Shown: positions 50,101 through 60,439, counted from the stretch's first letter. The stretch is 64,000 nucleotides of DNA from Melieria omissa (GCA_963971225.1 OZ020267.1:125764068-125828067); one strand, 5' to 3'. Notes: generated by a model not told the origin, from the letters alone. Made by a program: numbers and translations.

Positions 50101-53100
50101 AAGATTCTTAAGTCTTAGGTGTTACTACGGTCTCGGTAGGCAATTGAGAAGTAGAGACCTCTCCCGTCCGACAAAACTTGCACTCTATAGGACGCTCATC
50201 TTGCCCGTGCTGCTCTATGGCGCTGAAGCATGGACAATGACACGAAACGACATAGCGGTCCTTGGAGTGTTCGAAAGGAAGGTACTTCGCAAAATCTTCG
50301 GCCCTGTTGGTGTTGGTGAAGACTATCGCATACGAACCAATAACGAGCTGTATGAGCTGTTTAAGGACATGGACGTAGCGCAGCGAATATACATCCAGCG
50401 GCTACGCTGGCTCGGTCATGTCTGCCGCATGGACGACGAAGCTCTGGCGAAAAAGGTCTTCGATGCGATAGTTGGAGGTCGACGGCGAAGAGGGAGGCCA
50501 TGTCTCCGGTGGAAGGACCAAGTGGAAGAGGCCCTGACATCTCTTGGTGTGACCAACTGGAGAAGGCGCGTGCAAAGCAGAGGCGCCTGGAGAGAAGTTT
50601 TGCGGCAGGCCGTAACCCGATAACGGGTTTTTATGGCCAGTTAAGTAAGTAAGTAAGTCTTATGAACCAATCGAGCACCTGCTATCACTACGGGAACAAC
50701 GGCTCCGGAATTTTGGGACCAGGATCTTTGCTGGATTCGCGAGAATAGCTCATGCATAGATGACTGATACACACAATTTCATTCCAAAAATCAAATGGTT
50801 CCCAAAGGATGCTGTGTGAATCTACTCGGAACACAACAGATGGCGAAGGGCACCGGATTTCTGAATTGAAGGCAGTTAGAACAAACCTTAAGAGTCTCTG
50901 AGTGGAAAATTCATGCCGCATGAATAGCTAATCTTTCAATATTCTTGAGGCGCCGGTAGTCGACTTAGTTATTCAATTAACTCCAATTGGTTCTGGTAGT
51001 AAAAGAAACGGAGCTTCAACATTTTTAATCTGTGTTATAAAAATGGGCAGACCAAATTTTTTTTTTCAGTATTATTTCAAAAAAAAGTTTCGAGAAAATC
51101 AATTATTACGCAAACCATCAATGAGATAACATTTTCAAACGTCAGCAAAACCTGAGACGCGTTGCTGTCGGGGAGCGCCAAGTTCATTTGGCCAATAAAC
51201 TTTCTTTATCTTTCTTAGTTGTGTGCGCGTGAAGGCGCCCAATCCGGCGCCTATTGTATCATATTTGAAACTATAAAATATTGGCCTTGTCCCAATGATG
51301 ATCATAAATTTTGTCCCATTGTGTCGATTGCACATTAGTTGGCGATTTTCCAAATCAGCTGCCATATCGAACATGAAATTAAGGCGCTTTCTGCTCGTTT
51401 AATGCCATCTAATCTAAACCAATTTAAAGCTTTATCGCTACTGGCTGCGAATAAAAATTAAAAAATTTAAAAACTTAAAAAAGGCACAGCCAATGAAGAC
51501 TGTTGTAACTTGTCAAGTATGGCAGCGCTATCGAACAACCATAAACACGCAATACGAGTGCAGCCTTTGGTCACATACGATGGTCTAATTGCTTGCACAT
51601 AGTTGACAAAATATTTACAAGCCTTCTGCAATTATTGTCACTGTAATTTGTTGTATCGCACACATGACTTATTGACCAATTCGGTGCAGTCGACCATATC
51701 AATAAGTTTGAATTTATTACACCAACTTATCGCTACACGAGCTCAAACTTTGATATGGCCGGGGTGCACTGCACCGGACGCATCATATGATTTATATTTT
51801 TGATTTTGGACTTCGAGCCGCAAATCTGATCCAGTTGATTAAAACAACACGAAGCTACACAATAAGGATGGCACAGGCTTTTTAATTTATCAACACTTTA
51901 GTTCATTGGAACACATGTCTGTCACTAAACTCACATTTTTTGTACCAACATTTTCTAAAAAAGGCCCAAAATGGGAACAAAAGCACCTAATTGTTTTTTT
52001 TCGACAAATTTTTTAAGGGGGCGGAAGGGGGGTGGTAAGGGTTTACACTTTCGAAAAATCTAATTTTTTTATCTTATCTTATTGTTAAACATTTCAAGAA
52101 TATATTCTCAAAATTTTAAGTTGATCGGAGCAACACTCTTGAAGTTATGGTCTATAGTTAGTCCCCTGTCCTTTAGTGCTTATTCTCTTCTATTGTTCTG
52201 GTCTCAAAACTACTTTTTCAAATTCCTTGTTCACTGTCATTTAAAAACTACTAAACCGATTCATTTGAAACTTGGTACACATTTTCTACATATAAAATAC
52301 CTCTCCCCAACGTTTAGTAAACATTTGTTTTTTTACATTAAAGGGGTTTCCCACCCACAAAATGGCAGAATTTTTCGTGGAAAATAGCAGTTTACACTTT
52401 AGATGGCCACCAAAACTTTTTAAATGAAAAAAAAAATAAACGGAGAACGTTTGGGGAGGATTTGATAATACTTTGATCAAATTTTTAATGGTTTTTGATT
52501 TCAGATAATTTCCGACCGAGATACAGTGAACACCGCAAATTGTATTTTTTCAAAGATGTTCTGGAGCAAGCTCTGTCACCGGCATGTTTTATAATATTTC
52601 TGCATGAAAAAATTACAGAATATTGTTAAAAGTATGCTTAATATTTTACAAAAGGTTTAAATAAATTTGATCAATTCATACTTTCAAAAAAAATTCATAA
52701 CAAAAGTGTTTTTTTACGCTGAAAACCTTAGCCCCCGCCCCCCGTTAACACAAAAGTAAAACATAACTTTTAAATCGAAATTTTTACCGATTGCCCCACA
52801 AAAATTTGGTCTTTTTTCTTGCTTACTTACTTTCGTATAAAAAAAGCTCAAATTTCATAAACGTGACTCAAAGGCCTAAATGACTTTTGAACCATAGCTG
52901 AAGTTATATTCCTTTGATTTGACATTTTGATATAACCTCCCTTTCAGCTCCTTATTGACTTGCAAATCTTAAATTTGCACACTTTTCCTTTCAATCTTAG
53001 GCCAGTTTTTTTTGTGATTTGTACGATTTTAGGCTTAGTGACTGTTTCAAAATCTTAAAAAAAATCCTTTTCTTTGTGCAACATAGACTGCATTGGTTCG

Positions 53101-54535
53101 ACAAATCCTTTTCCAAATAACCTATGTGAGCTCTTTGACGTTCAGGTGCGAGTAGAAAGATCCAAACTATTTTTTGTTAAAGCGATTCATTGTAGAATCA
53201 ATGAAAATCTGTTCATGTTTATGTGTTAATGGGTTTGGCTCACGTTGGACTCTCATTGGTAAATCAGTTTGGTTTATTTTTCATTTAATATCCGCGCAGA
53301 CTTTTAAAAAGTTCATACAAATAACGACATAAAAACATTGCATAAAGTATTTGAAAGGTTTTTGAATTTCAGCAGCGGCAGAAGGTGACCTCTTTTCTAC
53401 GTAATTTTTCAACTCACAGTGCTGTTCTTTCGTGCTATTAGGCGACCGCCATAGGGACAATTGTTTTATTTTCAATATTACACCACAAACATTGTTGAGT
53501 TAAAACATTATTTTTATATCCTAGACCACGCTTTTGAAATCGGTAACTACTAAGCCACAGCTATCTCAAACGTTCTTGAAATACTAAAGCAAAATTTAAC
53601 TGTCGCTTTCCAGCCTCTCAGCTCTGTAGTATTTGCTTAAAATTTGAATATTTTCTGTACTGCTTAAAGGAGTTTAAGTAGTCTTGAAGCTATTGCTTAG
53701 AAATACTTTCCAAATATTTTTGGAAATATTCTAATTTAATCCAGTTAAGTTCAACAGATTTATTATAATATACATTGAAGGCCAGGCGATTCAAAAATTG
53801 CTCCCAAAAGTCTCCCAATGAGCTTCGGCTACTGAATGTTGGGTTAGCCAGGACACTCTGCTTTATAATATTTATCACATTTCCGGTTTATCCCGACTGT
53901 GTTCTTTTGGCGAATATTAGATTTATAAATTTATGAAACTTTAAAATAAGACTTAAACGAGTTTTAAGTATCTTTTAAATATTATATCTTTCGCCACAGT
54001 TCCAGTTCCACTTTGATTTGTGCACAGAAATATTTGACACTCATAATTGACGCATTTTCTGTCATAATTGCTCATTGTTCACTTTTCATTAAATTTCTTT
54101 AAAGTTTTCACTATAAAATCCTCAGTATCCACACATGTTCAAGTTGTACTGTGTATCCTGCACTCGACGTATGCCAATTCGTAGTGTTTCGAAACTGGGT
54201 TCACTAACTGATTGTAATGTCGTCCTTATAGCATTACTTTCGAAATTCACCGCCAACTGAAACACTTAGCGGGTTAAGGAGTTCATGGTGCACATTTAAT
54301 TCACCAATTGTCACATCAGTTCTGAAGATTATGTGAATTCCTTTGTTAAAATTGCTTATTATTTCGCTTGCACTTTTCATAAGACGATTGATTTAATTTG
54401 ACTTTTATAATTTATAATATTTTAGTTTTCAAATTTTGTGTTATCATGGTTGATTATTATCCTACCGAATGCAATGCTGGCACATAATATCAAAAATCCA
54501 AGATGAACGAAAACTTTCACTTTCCTGGGCAACAT
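34879..54535 (-). CDS. Gene A: giant secreted/GPI-anchored protein of nine Ly6/DUF753-like super-repeats
   Basis: I join 14 exons: 54535-54466, 48839-47809, 47535-46398, 46096-44846, 44781-44663, 43926-42795, 42731-42616, 42422-41270, 41212-39950, 39867-37330, 37256-37141, 37062-35937, 35367-35258, 35187-34879. All junctions are GT..AG and keep frame; the sum is 11,472 nt, exactly 3,824 codons. The protein has a signal peptide (residues 1-23), then nine repeats of about 420 residues, each with five cysteine-rich modules. Most modules carry an internal RGC-type motif and end C-x2-C-x4-C-N, the ending typical of Ly6/uPAR folds. The C-terminus is hydrophobic (LMLTIVVAIVAMLGL), fitting GPI attachment. 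The overall pattern resembles insect DUF753 (PF05444) proteins, an attribution from memory. Function is unknown; an extracellular surface role is inferred. Start choice rests on the signal peptide, matching phase-1 donor and upstream TATA box. Gene B upstream looks like a small relative. Confidence 0.9.
35258..35367 (-). CDS. Gene A exon 13 (small half-module exon)
   Basis: A 110-nt exon, AGHTLRGC to CNNQ, phase-1 acceptor and phase-0 donor (CAG|GTAAAT). Confidence 0.88.
35690..35786. mobile_element. hAT MITE remnant in gene A intron 12
   Basis: Shares interior words (CCCAAAC, ACAAAAATTTGT, TATGGTTTAAAATGGTATT) and a right end CCTGTGTGCTCCACGGTGG with the MITE at 3789-3948. The left end is missing. 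Confidence 0.55.
35937..37062 (-). CDS. Gene A exon 12
   Basis: Residues 3310-3685. Module E of repeat 8 (VFPANRTQCYTC), then A-C and half of D of repeat 9 (GVWQDLPLQCHTC). The acceptor is an unusual ATGAATAG, but the frame and repeat boundary match. The following 569-nt intron holds a hAT MITE remnant. Confidence 0.88.
37141..37256 (-). CDS. Gene A exon 11 (small half-module exon)
   Basis: A 116-nt exon, DGSTVRGC to CNRE, phase-1 acceptor and phase-0 donor (GAG|GTAAGC). Confidence 0.85.
37330..39867 (-). CDS. Gene A exon 10 (spans two super-repeats)
   Basis: 2,538 nt, residues 2425-3271. It carries end of D6 and E6, then all of repeat 7 (GLWQDVPISCYTC) and repeat 8 (GKWQDLPLRCYVC) up to half of D8. 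The three junction sites where introns sit in other repeats (before SIFPLDRW, before NGSTERGC and before VFPEARLSC) are read through. Confidence 0.95.
39950..41212 (-). CDS. Gene A exon 9
   Basis: Residues 2004-2425. Module D second half (AGVTHRGC) fused without intron to module E (VFPSGRRSCNRC), then A-C and half of D of repeat 6 (GKWQGLPLNCYVC). Confidence 0.9.
41270..42422 (-). CDS. Gene A exon 8
   Basis: Residues 1620-2004. Module E of repeat 4 (VFPSDRRRCQRC), then A-C and half of D of repeat 5 (GQWQQLPVNCYTC). In module A of repeat 5 the usual RGC is RSC. Confidence 0.9.
42616..42731 (-). CDS. Gene A exon 7 (small half-module exon)
   Basis: A 116-nt exon, DGSTERGC to CNIE, with phase-1 acceptor and phase-0 donor (GAG|GTTAGT). 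Confidence 0.85.
42795..43926 (-). CDS. Gene A exon 6
   Basis: Residues 1204-1581. Module E of repeat 3 (IFPEDRRTCHVC), then A-C and half of D of repeat 4 (GIWQKLPLTCHQC). Phase 0 in, phase 1 out. Confidence 0.9.
44663..44781 (-). CDS. Gene A exon 5 (small half-module exon)
   Basis: A 119-nt exon for the second half of module D (AGHTERGC to CNAE), flanked by a phase-1 acceptor and a phase-0 donor. Equivalent small exons are at 42616, 37141 and 35258. Confidence 0.85.
44846..46096 (-). CDS. Gene A exon 4
   Basis: Residues 747-1164. Opens with DGHTVRGC (second half of module D) and continues without the phase-0 intron into module E (NIYPSNRQRC), where RGC has become RDC. It then covers A-C of repeat 3, again with Phe in GMFQ. 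The donor T|GTAATT is weaker than the others, but it is the only GT nearby that restores the frame to SGHTERGC. Confidence 0.85.
46398..47535 (-). CDS. Gene A exon 3
   Basis: Residues 368-747. Starts LIPEDRLQCHRC at a phase-0 acceptor (module E of repeat 1) and runs through A-C of repeat 2 and half of D. In repeat 2 the usual Trp of GxWQ is Phe (GVFQTLPLNC). Ends in the phase-1 donor after YTRITS. Confidence 0.9.
47809..48839 (-). CDS. Gene A exon 2
   Basis: Residues 24-367. The first super-repeat starts directly in the GIWQ-type register (GIWQEGPINCYVC), so the mature protein begins at module A. It covers modules A, B, C and all of D. The phase-1 intron usually splitting module D before its G-x-T-x-RGC motif is absent here (NGTTERGC is read through). 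It ends at the usual phase-0 donor after the C-N-T-Q module end. Confidence 0.9.
49490..49868 (-). repeat. tRNA-derived SINE, subfamily B, copy 2
   Basis: On the minus strand it starts with a tRNA-like head (TCGATAGTTCAGTAGGTAGC, then B box GGTTCGAATCC near 49815). The body shares CGAACGGC and TTTTGCCATTG words, and the 3' part CCATTGTGATATCACA, with the copy at 20545. Target duplications were not found. Confidence 0.8.
50118..50653 (+). mobile_element. 3' fragment of the RTE-like retrotransposon
   Basis: Nearly identical to the end of the copy at 31965-33883, from GGTGTTACTACGGTCTCGG through the 159-residue frame 50144-50623 (LLYGAEAWTMTRND, then RRRRGRPCLRWKDQVEEAL) to a (TAAG)n tail. Flanked by a 9-bp duplication TAAGTCTTA (50109-50117 and 50654-50662). 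Severe 5' truncation is usual for such elements. Confidence 0.9.
54466..54535 (-). CDS. Gene A exon 1: signal peptide
   Basis: Encodes residues 1-23, a basic start (MLPRKVK) followed by a hydrophobic core (VFVHLGFLILCASIAF). The donor G|GTAGGAT leaves phase 1 and joins the phase-1 acceptor at 48839 to give AF-V-DAEDS. An in-frame upstream ATG at 54625 lies in the promoter region, beyond the TATA box, and is rejected. Confidence 0.8.
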
Positions 54536-54582
54536 TTTGCCCACTTCACTTCGAACACACACGTCCGTAAGTTTCGACCAAC

Positions 54583-54616
54583 TGATTCGGCTGGGACATG
54601 TCCAGCACCTTTTATA
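54583..54616 (-). promoter_or_regulatory. Gene A core promoter: TATA box and initiator
   Basis: TATAAAAGG reads from 54616 to 54608 on the minus strand. An arthropod-type initiator TCAGTT has its A at 54583, 33 nt downstream of the first T of the TATA box, which is the expected spacing. This predicts a 5' UTR of 48 nt before the ATG at 54535. Confidence 0.75.
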
Positions 54617-54619
54617 GAC

Positions 54620-56276
54620 TCGCACAATCTATGTCTATCATTATTGTTTTACAGTCCAACACGATAAGTGTTTAACACCGATCGAGCTATTATTTACAGC
54701 CGTTGAGCCAAATGCGAGAATGAATTTTTTCAAATCGTCTGTAGCTTTTTTTTCGCTTTGTTCTTTATGTTTCCGTATTGGTACACGTAAAAAAAATTTA
54801 AATTTAATTAAAATAATTTAACATATGATATATTGATGGTTTTTAGAATTTTCATCGAATTTAACATAAAGTTTTGGCATTAGTGAATATTTAAATGAAT
54901 GTGGGGAAATATTGTTTCAGTGCTGGGAATTTTTTTGATTACGAAATGTTGTCTTGATAGGTAGGGCTCAGTGATAGGTGAATTGACCCACAAGTCTTAG
55001 AGCAAATGTTTCGAATACCCATTAATTTAAGACCAATTTAAGAAATCCGTTTGGTTGGAGTTTTCTCTACGTCGATAGTTCAAATGCCAGGTTTTTGTTA
55101 TCTGGGAAGCTATCAGTGATTGACCACCGAAAAGTAGTATCGTATGGTTTTGTAACCATTTTCTTAGCAGGATGTGGCAAACCTCTGAAAGCTTGTTCCA
55201 ATTTTCATTTGAAATCGGCATACAACTTAAGGTTCATTGCACTCAAATAAAAGTTCAAATAAAGTTCGACATTAACTCTTCTTTAGGCTATCGTGTTAGT
55301 TTTCTTTTATAGAGAAAAATTGTATTCTTATCAGGATGAAAGGTATTAAGATGAATCGATGAACCGATGTTATAAACAGATATATTTTCTGTAAAATATA
55401 AATCCTCCTCAATATAGAGAAGGGTAACCAGTATTTCTCTACTTACATGATTTTCGAACCCGAAGCTTAGACCAATAGATCTCTGTGGTAAAAAAAAGTA
55501 ACTTACCCTCTAGTCAATAGTCCAAAAGTCGCCTTGGGTAAAACGTCATAAGCACATTTATCTAAAATCTATAATACTACTCTAAAATCTTAGAGGTATA
55601 ACTAGATATAACATCACTCTCTGCATCGATAATCATGAACATTTTGACATTTCAAAAACATTTTCTCTACATAGAAATAAATAAACCCTAGCATTCTCAT
55701 GCAAACCATATCACCAATGTAGAGACATCAGCTCTACAAGTGTTCTATAGTCAGTTGGATGAGTTTATGAAAGGGAAAACAAACGATAGGTGGAAAAACT
55801 GAGGCATCTGGGTAACTTCCAAAACAATAATGAAAACTAACTACAAAATATTTATAATGAGCCTCACATGAAGGGAATGAGAAGGCTTTGCATAGAAGCG
55901 AATAGCGTATTTATTAGGAACAATGATAGCTTCTCAAGTAACAGAGAATCTTTGGATGATCTGTTCTATTTCTGGCTCACCATAGCTAGAACTTGTCTGA
56001 GAGCTGTTAAGGCTTCAATTTTTTTAAACTTGAACAGATCTCTTTGTTGGACATCAATATTCTTTGGCAGTTCTCAGGCAATCAACAGATCCAAACGGCT
56101 CAGGTTGCGATATTTGATGTTTGCTCGATGCTACGCTACACTAACTTGCTTAATCTCCCAAGTCCGCTCGTACCAGGAGCACCTAACTCACCTAATGACG
56201 TTCTTCAGATAGAGAATAGACTTCGCACTTCGTACACTTAGCGTTGTTCTATAAGAAAATTCGATCCTTACATATA
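54620..56276. other. Intergenic, upstream of gene A
   Basis: AT-rich noncoding DNA up to the mariner insertion. Frames at 55027-55221 and 55868-56241 are unrecognised and unsupported. Confidence 0.5.
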
Positions 56277-57222
56277 CCTTGTGACCGAAAAGTTTCCGGA
56301 AATTTTAAATAAAACGCAAAATTCTTAATCTTCATCAATATCTATTTTATCTCCTTCAAAATATGCTCCATTAGAAGCGATACACATATGCCAACGTTTC
56401 TTCCAATCATCAAAACATTTTTTTTAGGCGCTTTCCGGTATGGCTTTGAGTTCCCTCTGCGAATTCTGTTTTACGTCTTCTATGGATTCAAAGCGCGTTC
56501 CTCTCAGTGGTAATTTGAGTTTGGGAAACAGGAAAAAGTCACACGGTGCAAGATCAGGTGAATACGGTGGCTGTTCGATGGTATTTATTGAATGTTTGGC
56601 CTTAAAATCGTTGATAATGTTGGCTCGGTGCGAGGGAGCATTATCGTCATGAAAAATCAATGAATTATCCTTTTACAATTGAGGCCGTTTACGGCGGATA
56701 TTTTCACGCAAACGTCTTCAAACAGTCAAATAATAGTTTCTACCGACTGTTTGTCCTTCAGGGACGAATTCATGATGCACCACACCACGAATATCGAAGA
56801 AAACAATCAGCATTACCTTGATTTTCGAGCGACTTTGGCGTGGTTTTTTCGGTTTCGGCTCGTCTTTTCCTCTCCATTCCGATGATTGTTGGCTTGTTTG
56901 CATGTCGTACTCGTAGACCCATGTCTCGCCACCAGTTATGATGCGTTCCATGAAAGTTGGATCGAAATTGGCACGATCAAGCACGTCCAAAGAAACCTGT
57001 TCACGGTACTCATTTTGAAGAAAATTCTCAACAAAATCGCAACGCACTACTGAGGTGAACTGGTTTCAACAGCTGCCGTAAACAAACTGTCTGACAGATC
57101 GCGCTCATTTTTGGCATAGTAATTAAGGACAGTGCTACCAACCTACAGAAACTTAAAATATCGAAAAATATACAGCGCGCGAATTTTAAATGAGAATTTC
57201 CGGAAACTTTTCGGTCACAATG
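56277..57222 (-). mobile_element. Dead mariner element (946 bp) with TIRs and TA duplication
   Basis: Inverted ends share TTGTGACCGAAAAGTTTCCG and are flanked by TA on both sides (56275-56276 and 57223-57224). A minus-strand transposase frame starts at 57047. ITGGETWVYEYD replaces the family's ITGDE-W block, so the first catalytic Asp is Gly. Two in-frame stops lie at about 56717 and 56677. HDDNAPSHRA and YSPDLAPCDFFLFPKLK hold the second and third catalytic positions. About 300 bp including the N-terminal DNA-binding domain are missing. Confidence 0.92.
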
Positions 57223-57540
57223 TATGGCCCAACTAGACTAGGTTAGTACACCTGTGATGGGTCTAAGCTCTTTGCATTGAAATTCTCAGCATATGAGTTA
57301 CATCTTGGCGATCCCATAGTTATTTACACTATTTTAGCAAACTTCTTTTATCTTACCTTTCGGATTTGTGTTTATCGTTTGAAGATATGTGAGTAATCTC
57401 CTCAGCAGATCTATCTTTTCTATCTATCCAAGGATCGTTCCATCAGATAGAATAGTAGAACCATCCCTTGTAAACATGAACGAATTCATACCTATTTCAT
57501 TCAAATTTCACAAGCCAACAATAAGTTTGATTTACCTCGA

Positions 57541-58350
57541 CTACTGGATTTTCTTTAACTGGAAAAACAAATCCATAAGTACTTCCTCAATTTTGTTTCC
57601 CCTTTGTCGGAACGATCTAGCAAGCGCAGCACTCAGACAATTATAAGTCAATTGTTCCCTGTTATTTATTTTAAATCTGCCCGACCTCCGGAGAAATCTT
57701 GGTAGATCCTGAGGTGCCAAGGAGCCAAGGTGGTCGCTTCTTAGCACATCAATGCCATCATCAATATCATCAAATCTGATACAAGCGACAGGACACAGGA
57801 AGTGTTCCGCCGTCTCAACGTCCTTCCCACAGGCAGGACATAGGGCACTGTCCTGCCTAGTGACAAAAGAAACTGTGAGCATTTGTCAGATATGGCGGGA
57901 AGCACATCCACCTACAGCCGCTCTCAGCCTGCCATGCTCGCTCCTGGGCCATAGTGACCCATTCGTTAACAGTGGCTTTGATGGCCGCAGATGAGAGTGG
58001 CAGAACAGGCTCAGGGCCGACAAAAGCAGCCCATTCTAGCTAAGGAGTCCGAGGTCTCGTTACCTCTATTTCCTGCGTGCCCCGGGACCCAGGTTAGCAT
58101 CAGGCTATTGTATTTACCGACACTTGCCTGGATTTGCAGGACAGGTGGTTAGAGGTGCTTTCGATGTTTTTAGTTCCACGTGCTATTTCCAAAGAAGTGT
58201 ATCATCTAGGATAACTCCCAGATATTTGAACTCTTTGGATAGCTGGATAGTGACCCGCTTAAATGTGGTCAAAATGACTCTATCAAGCTTTCTCCTTCTG
58301 GTTAAGAAGGAGGAGCTTTCTTCTCGATTACTTCACCCTCTTTCTGTCTT
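57541..58350 (-). mobile_element. Non-LTR retrotransposon 3' fragment (minus)
   Basis: Minus-strand translation yields EFKYLGVILDDTLLW (end of the reverse transcriptase region, near 58210), GNETSDSLARMG (RNase H C-terminal block, near 58050) and CPACGKDVETAEHFLC (terminal Cys/His motif, near 57830). It ends in a 113-residue frame (57882-57541) with SLAPQDLPRFLRRSGRF. Broken by stops between blocks. Confidence 0.75.
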
Positions 58351-58827
58351 TTAGATCATTGAAATTTAAATCATTTCATGCTTTATTTTTCCGAGTGTAT
58401 GCTTATTTAGTCATTGCACAAATATCTCCATTAATTGTAATCTAAATTTTGGTGTTATATTCGCATGCGATAACCACCGCGCTATCGATTACGATGCTCA
58501 TTTGGGTTTGCGATTAGATTTGGTGGCGGGGAAACCGGCAAACGCGACTGAGAACGTTCATATTGAACCATCGAACCAGCAGAAGCTTCTCTTGGCATAC
58601 TTTTTTGCCGAAATTGTGTGAATCCAACTGTTATGGTGTTTCTCCCATAATGATTTAGTTTTATTAATAGTATAAGTTATTGTTAAGATAGTGTGTGCTA
58701 TATGATTGGTAAATTATTATAAAAAGAAAACATAGTTTGTGTCGTCACCGATGCGTCGGCCGTTATCTACTGAGTGCATGTGTCATTTGAAAATGATTCG
58801 AGTATCCGATACTGTGCTGCATCGGTA

Positions 58828-58841
58828 TTTATTGATTTATT
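58828..58841 (-). other. Candidate polyadenylation signals of gene B
   Basis: Two AATAAA words on the minus strand (58841-58836 and 58833-58828), about 220 nt beyond the stop codon at 59062. Confidence 0.55.
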
Positions 58842-59061
58842 TCTTAACATAAAGCAGTGAATATAAAGAATACAACTTGATACGTATATTAGCTATATCG
58901 ACATGATCATATGTGTTAAGTTTTATTAGAGCATTTTTACTTAGCTTTTGTTATTACTGTAAGGAGTCAATAATCGTTCGTATGTGTACTTGACTAAACG
59001 TGGGTATTATACTAAATTGCGATTACTTTGTATTATCATTTCATATCAGTCGGTGCGTTTA

Positions 59062-60368
59062 CTAACACTTCAAAATACTTAGTACAATAAAAGTACTTGA
59101 TATGGTTGCAATTAAACCAAGTTTTGATTCGTTCGCACCGCTACCAGAGCCAGATCCGTTTCCAGAACCCGAACCGTTACCGGAACCCGAACCACCGTCA
59201 CCGTCACCGTCACCAGAGCCGGAGCCACTTCCAGAACCGCCATCTCCATCACCGGAGCCATCACCAGAACCATTTCCAGAGTTGGAACCGCCATCACCGG
59301 AGCCATTACCAGAACCGGAGCCGCCATCACCAGAACCGTTCCCAGAGTTGGAACCACCATCACCAGAGCCACTTCCAGAACCAGAACCACCATCACCGGA
59401 GCCACTACCAGAACCCGAACCACCATCACCAGACCCGTTTCCTGAGTTAGAACCGCCATCACCGGAGCCACTACCAGAACCCGAACCACCATCACCGGAG
59501 CCACTACCAGTATCGGAGCCGCCATCACCAGAGCCGTTTCCAGAGTTGGAACCACCATCACCAGAGCCCGAACCGCCATCACCAGAGCCACTCCCCGTGC
59601 CACCATCACCAGATCCTGATCCCGAATCATCTCGCGCTACTTGCAATCCATTGCAACCCGGAATTTCCAGCGGTGAACATAGCATACAATCCGCATTATT
59701 TAAACAGTCTTTTTGTTCTGTGAGAGTAGTGGCACATCCACGCATCGTGCGCTGATTTTCGTTCGTAACGAAGCAATATGAATTTGCTGTTCGCGAAATG
59801 GGACACTGGGTCGTTGAAAGGGTGTCCGGATTGCTGCGACAATTTGCGTCCTGCAAATTTACCTCTTTCAATACTTTTCAAGTGTCGAAAGTCCAAAACG
59901 CACAATGGCTCACCGTTGCCGAATCGCACTGAACGCACTCGAAACCGCTGGTTCCCACATTGTTGCACAGGTCGCCGTTGCACTGTTGGCAGGCCGCCTC
60001 CGCTGTGTCCTGTTCGTTCACCAGCGACGCCTGGCACTTCATGCGCAGCTCAACGGGCAGTTGCTCCAGACAGCCTTGGGCCAGCACCATTTCTGCAAAG
60101 TATGAAACGAATACCAATTGGTTACTTTTATGGAAAATTTAACTTCAAGAATGGCGCATGAAATGTACTGACGTCCCTCGTAGACGGTCACGCACGTATC
60201 CAGCGTATCCGCGCATGCTTCCGTTTGTCCGTAACTGGTGCGCTGGCAGTTGATGCCGCGGCAGCTGTGACACTTTTGCGCCGCATATGTGGATCCCAGT
60301 GCGGCCAGTAGTGCAATGAACAAGAAAATATTGGTGAGATCCGACAATGATTTAAGATTCCACCACAT
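59062..60368 (-). CDS. Gene B: secreted/GPI-anchored Ly6/DUF753-like protein with Gly-Ser stalk
   Basis: Exons 60368-60173, 60092-59914 and 59850-59062 join in frame (GGAC|GTCAGT donor; TTTGCAG acceptor; ACG|GTGAGC donor; TTTGCAG acceptor) to 1,164 nt, 387 residues. A signal peptide ([16 protein letters not shown] core) precedes [11 protein letters not shown]. Two cysteine-rich modules follow, the first ending [10 protein letters not shown] and the second running [14 protein letters not shown] to MRGC and PGCNG. Residues of about 201-363 contain only Gly, Ser, Asp and Asn. The tail [21 protein letters not shown] is hydrophobic, fitting a GPI signal. The modules resemble those of gene A, so it is likely a tandem relative. 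The stalk would lift the cysteine-rich head from the membrane (inference). Function unknown. Confidence 0.88.
59137..59625 (-). repeat. Coding minisatellite for the Gly/Ser/Asp/Asn stalk of gene B
   Basis: Degenerate repeats of an 18-36-bp unit encode GSGDGG followed by SGSGS or SNSGN. The plus strand is also open across it (59102-59755, Pro-Glu-Pro rich), a by-product of the repeat. Confidence 0.85.
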
Positions 60369-60429
60369 TTCGTGGCAGTTTGGTTATTTGTCTCATCGAA
60401 ATAAGTCGATTTTCCGCTGTTGTTGGGTA

Positions 60430-60437
60430 TTTATATA
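60430..60437 (-). promoter_or_regulatory. Candidate TATA box of gene B
   Basis: TATATAAA on the minus strand about 70 nt upstream of the ATG at 60368. No clear TCAGT initiator follows at the expected distance, so the transcription start near 60405 is tentative. Confidence 0.5.
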
Positions 60438-60439
60438 AA

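Larger units (their letters stand above)
48840..54465 (-). other. Gene A intron 1 (5.6 kb)
   Basis: Separates the signal-peptide exon from the repeat exons. It contains a SINE (49490-49868) and an RTE 3' fragment (50118-50653). The rest, especially 50663-54465, is AT-rich with no recognised element or module-like coding sequence, so no further cysteine-rich exon appears to be hidden here. Confidence 0.7.

Noticed and set aside
54466..54625. Upstream in-frame ATG as the start of gene A
   Set aside because: That ATG lies upstream of the TATA box and the predicted transcription start, and would bury the signal peptide behind 30 residues.
59102..59755. Plus-strand Pro-Glu-Pro-rich frame of 217 residues
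   Set aside because: It is the antisense reading of the Gly/Ser/Asp/Asn minisatellite of gene B, which has signal peptide, splice sites and cysteine modules on the minus strand.
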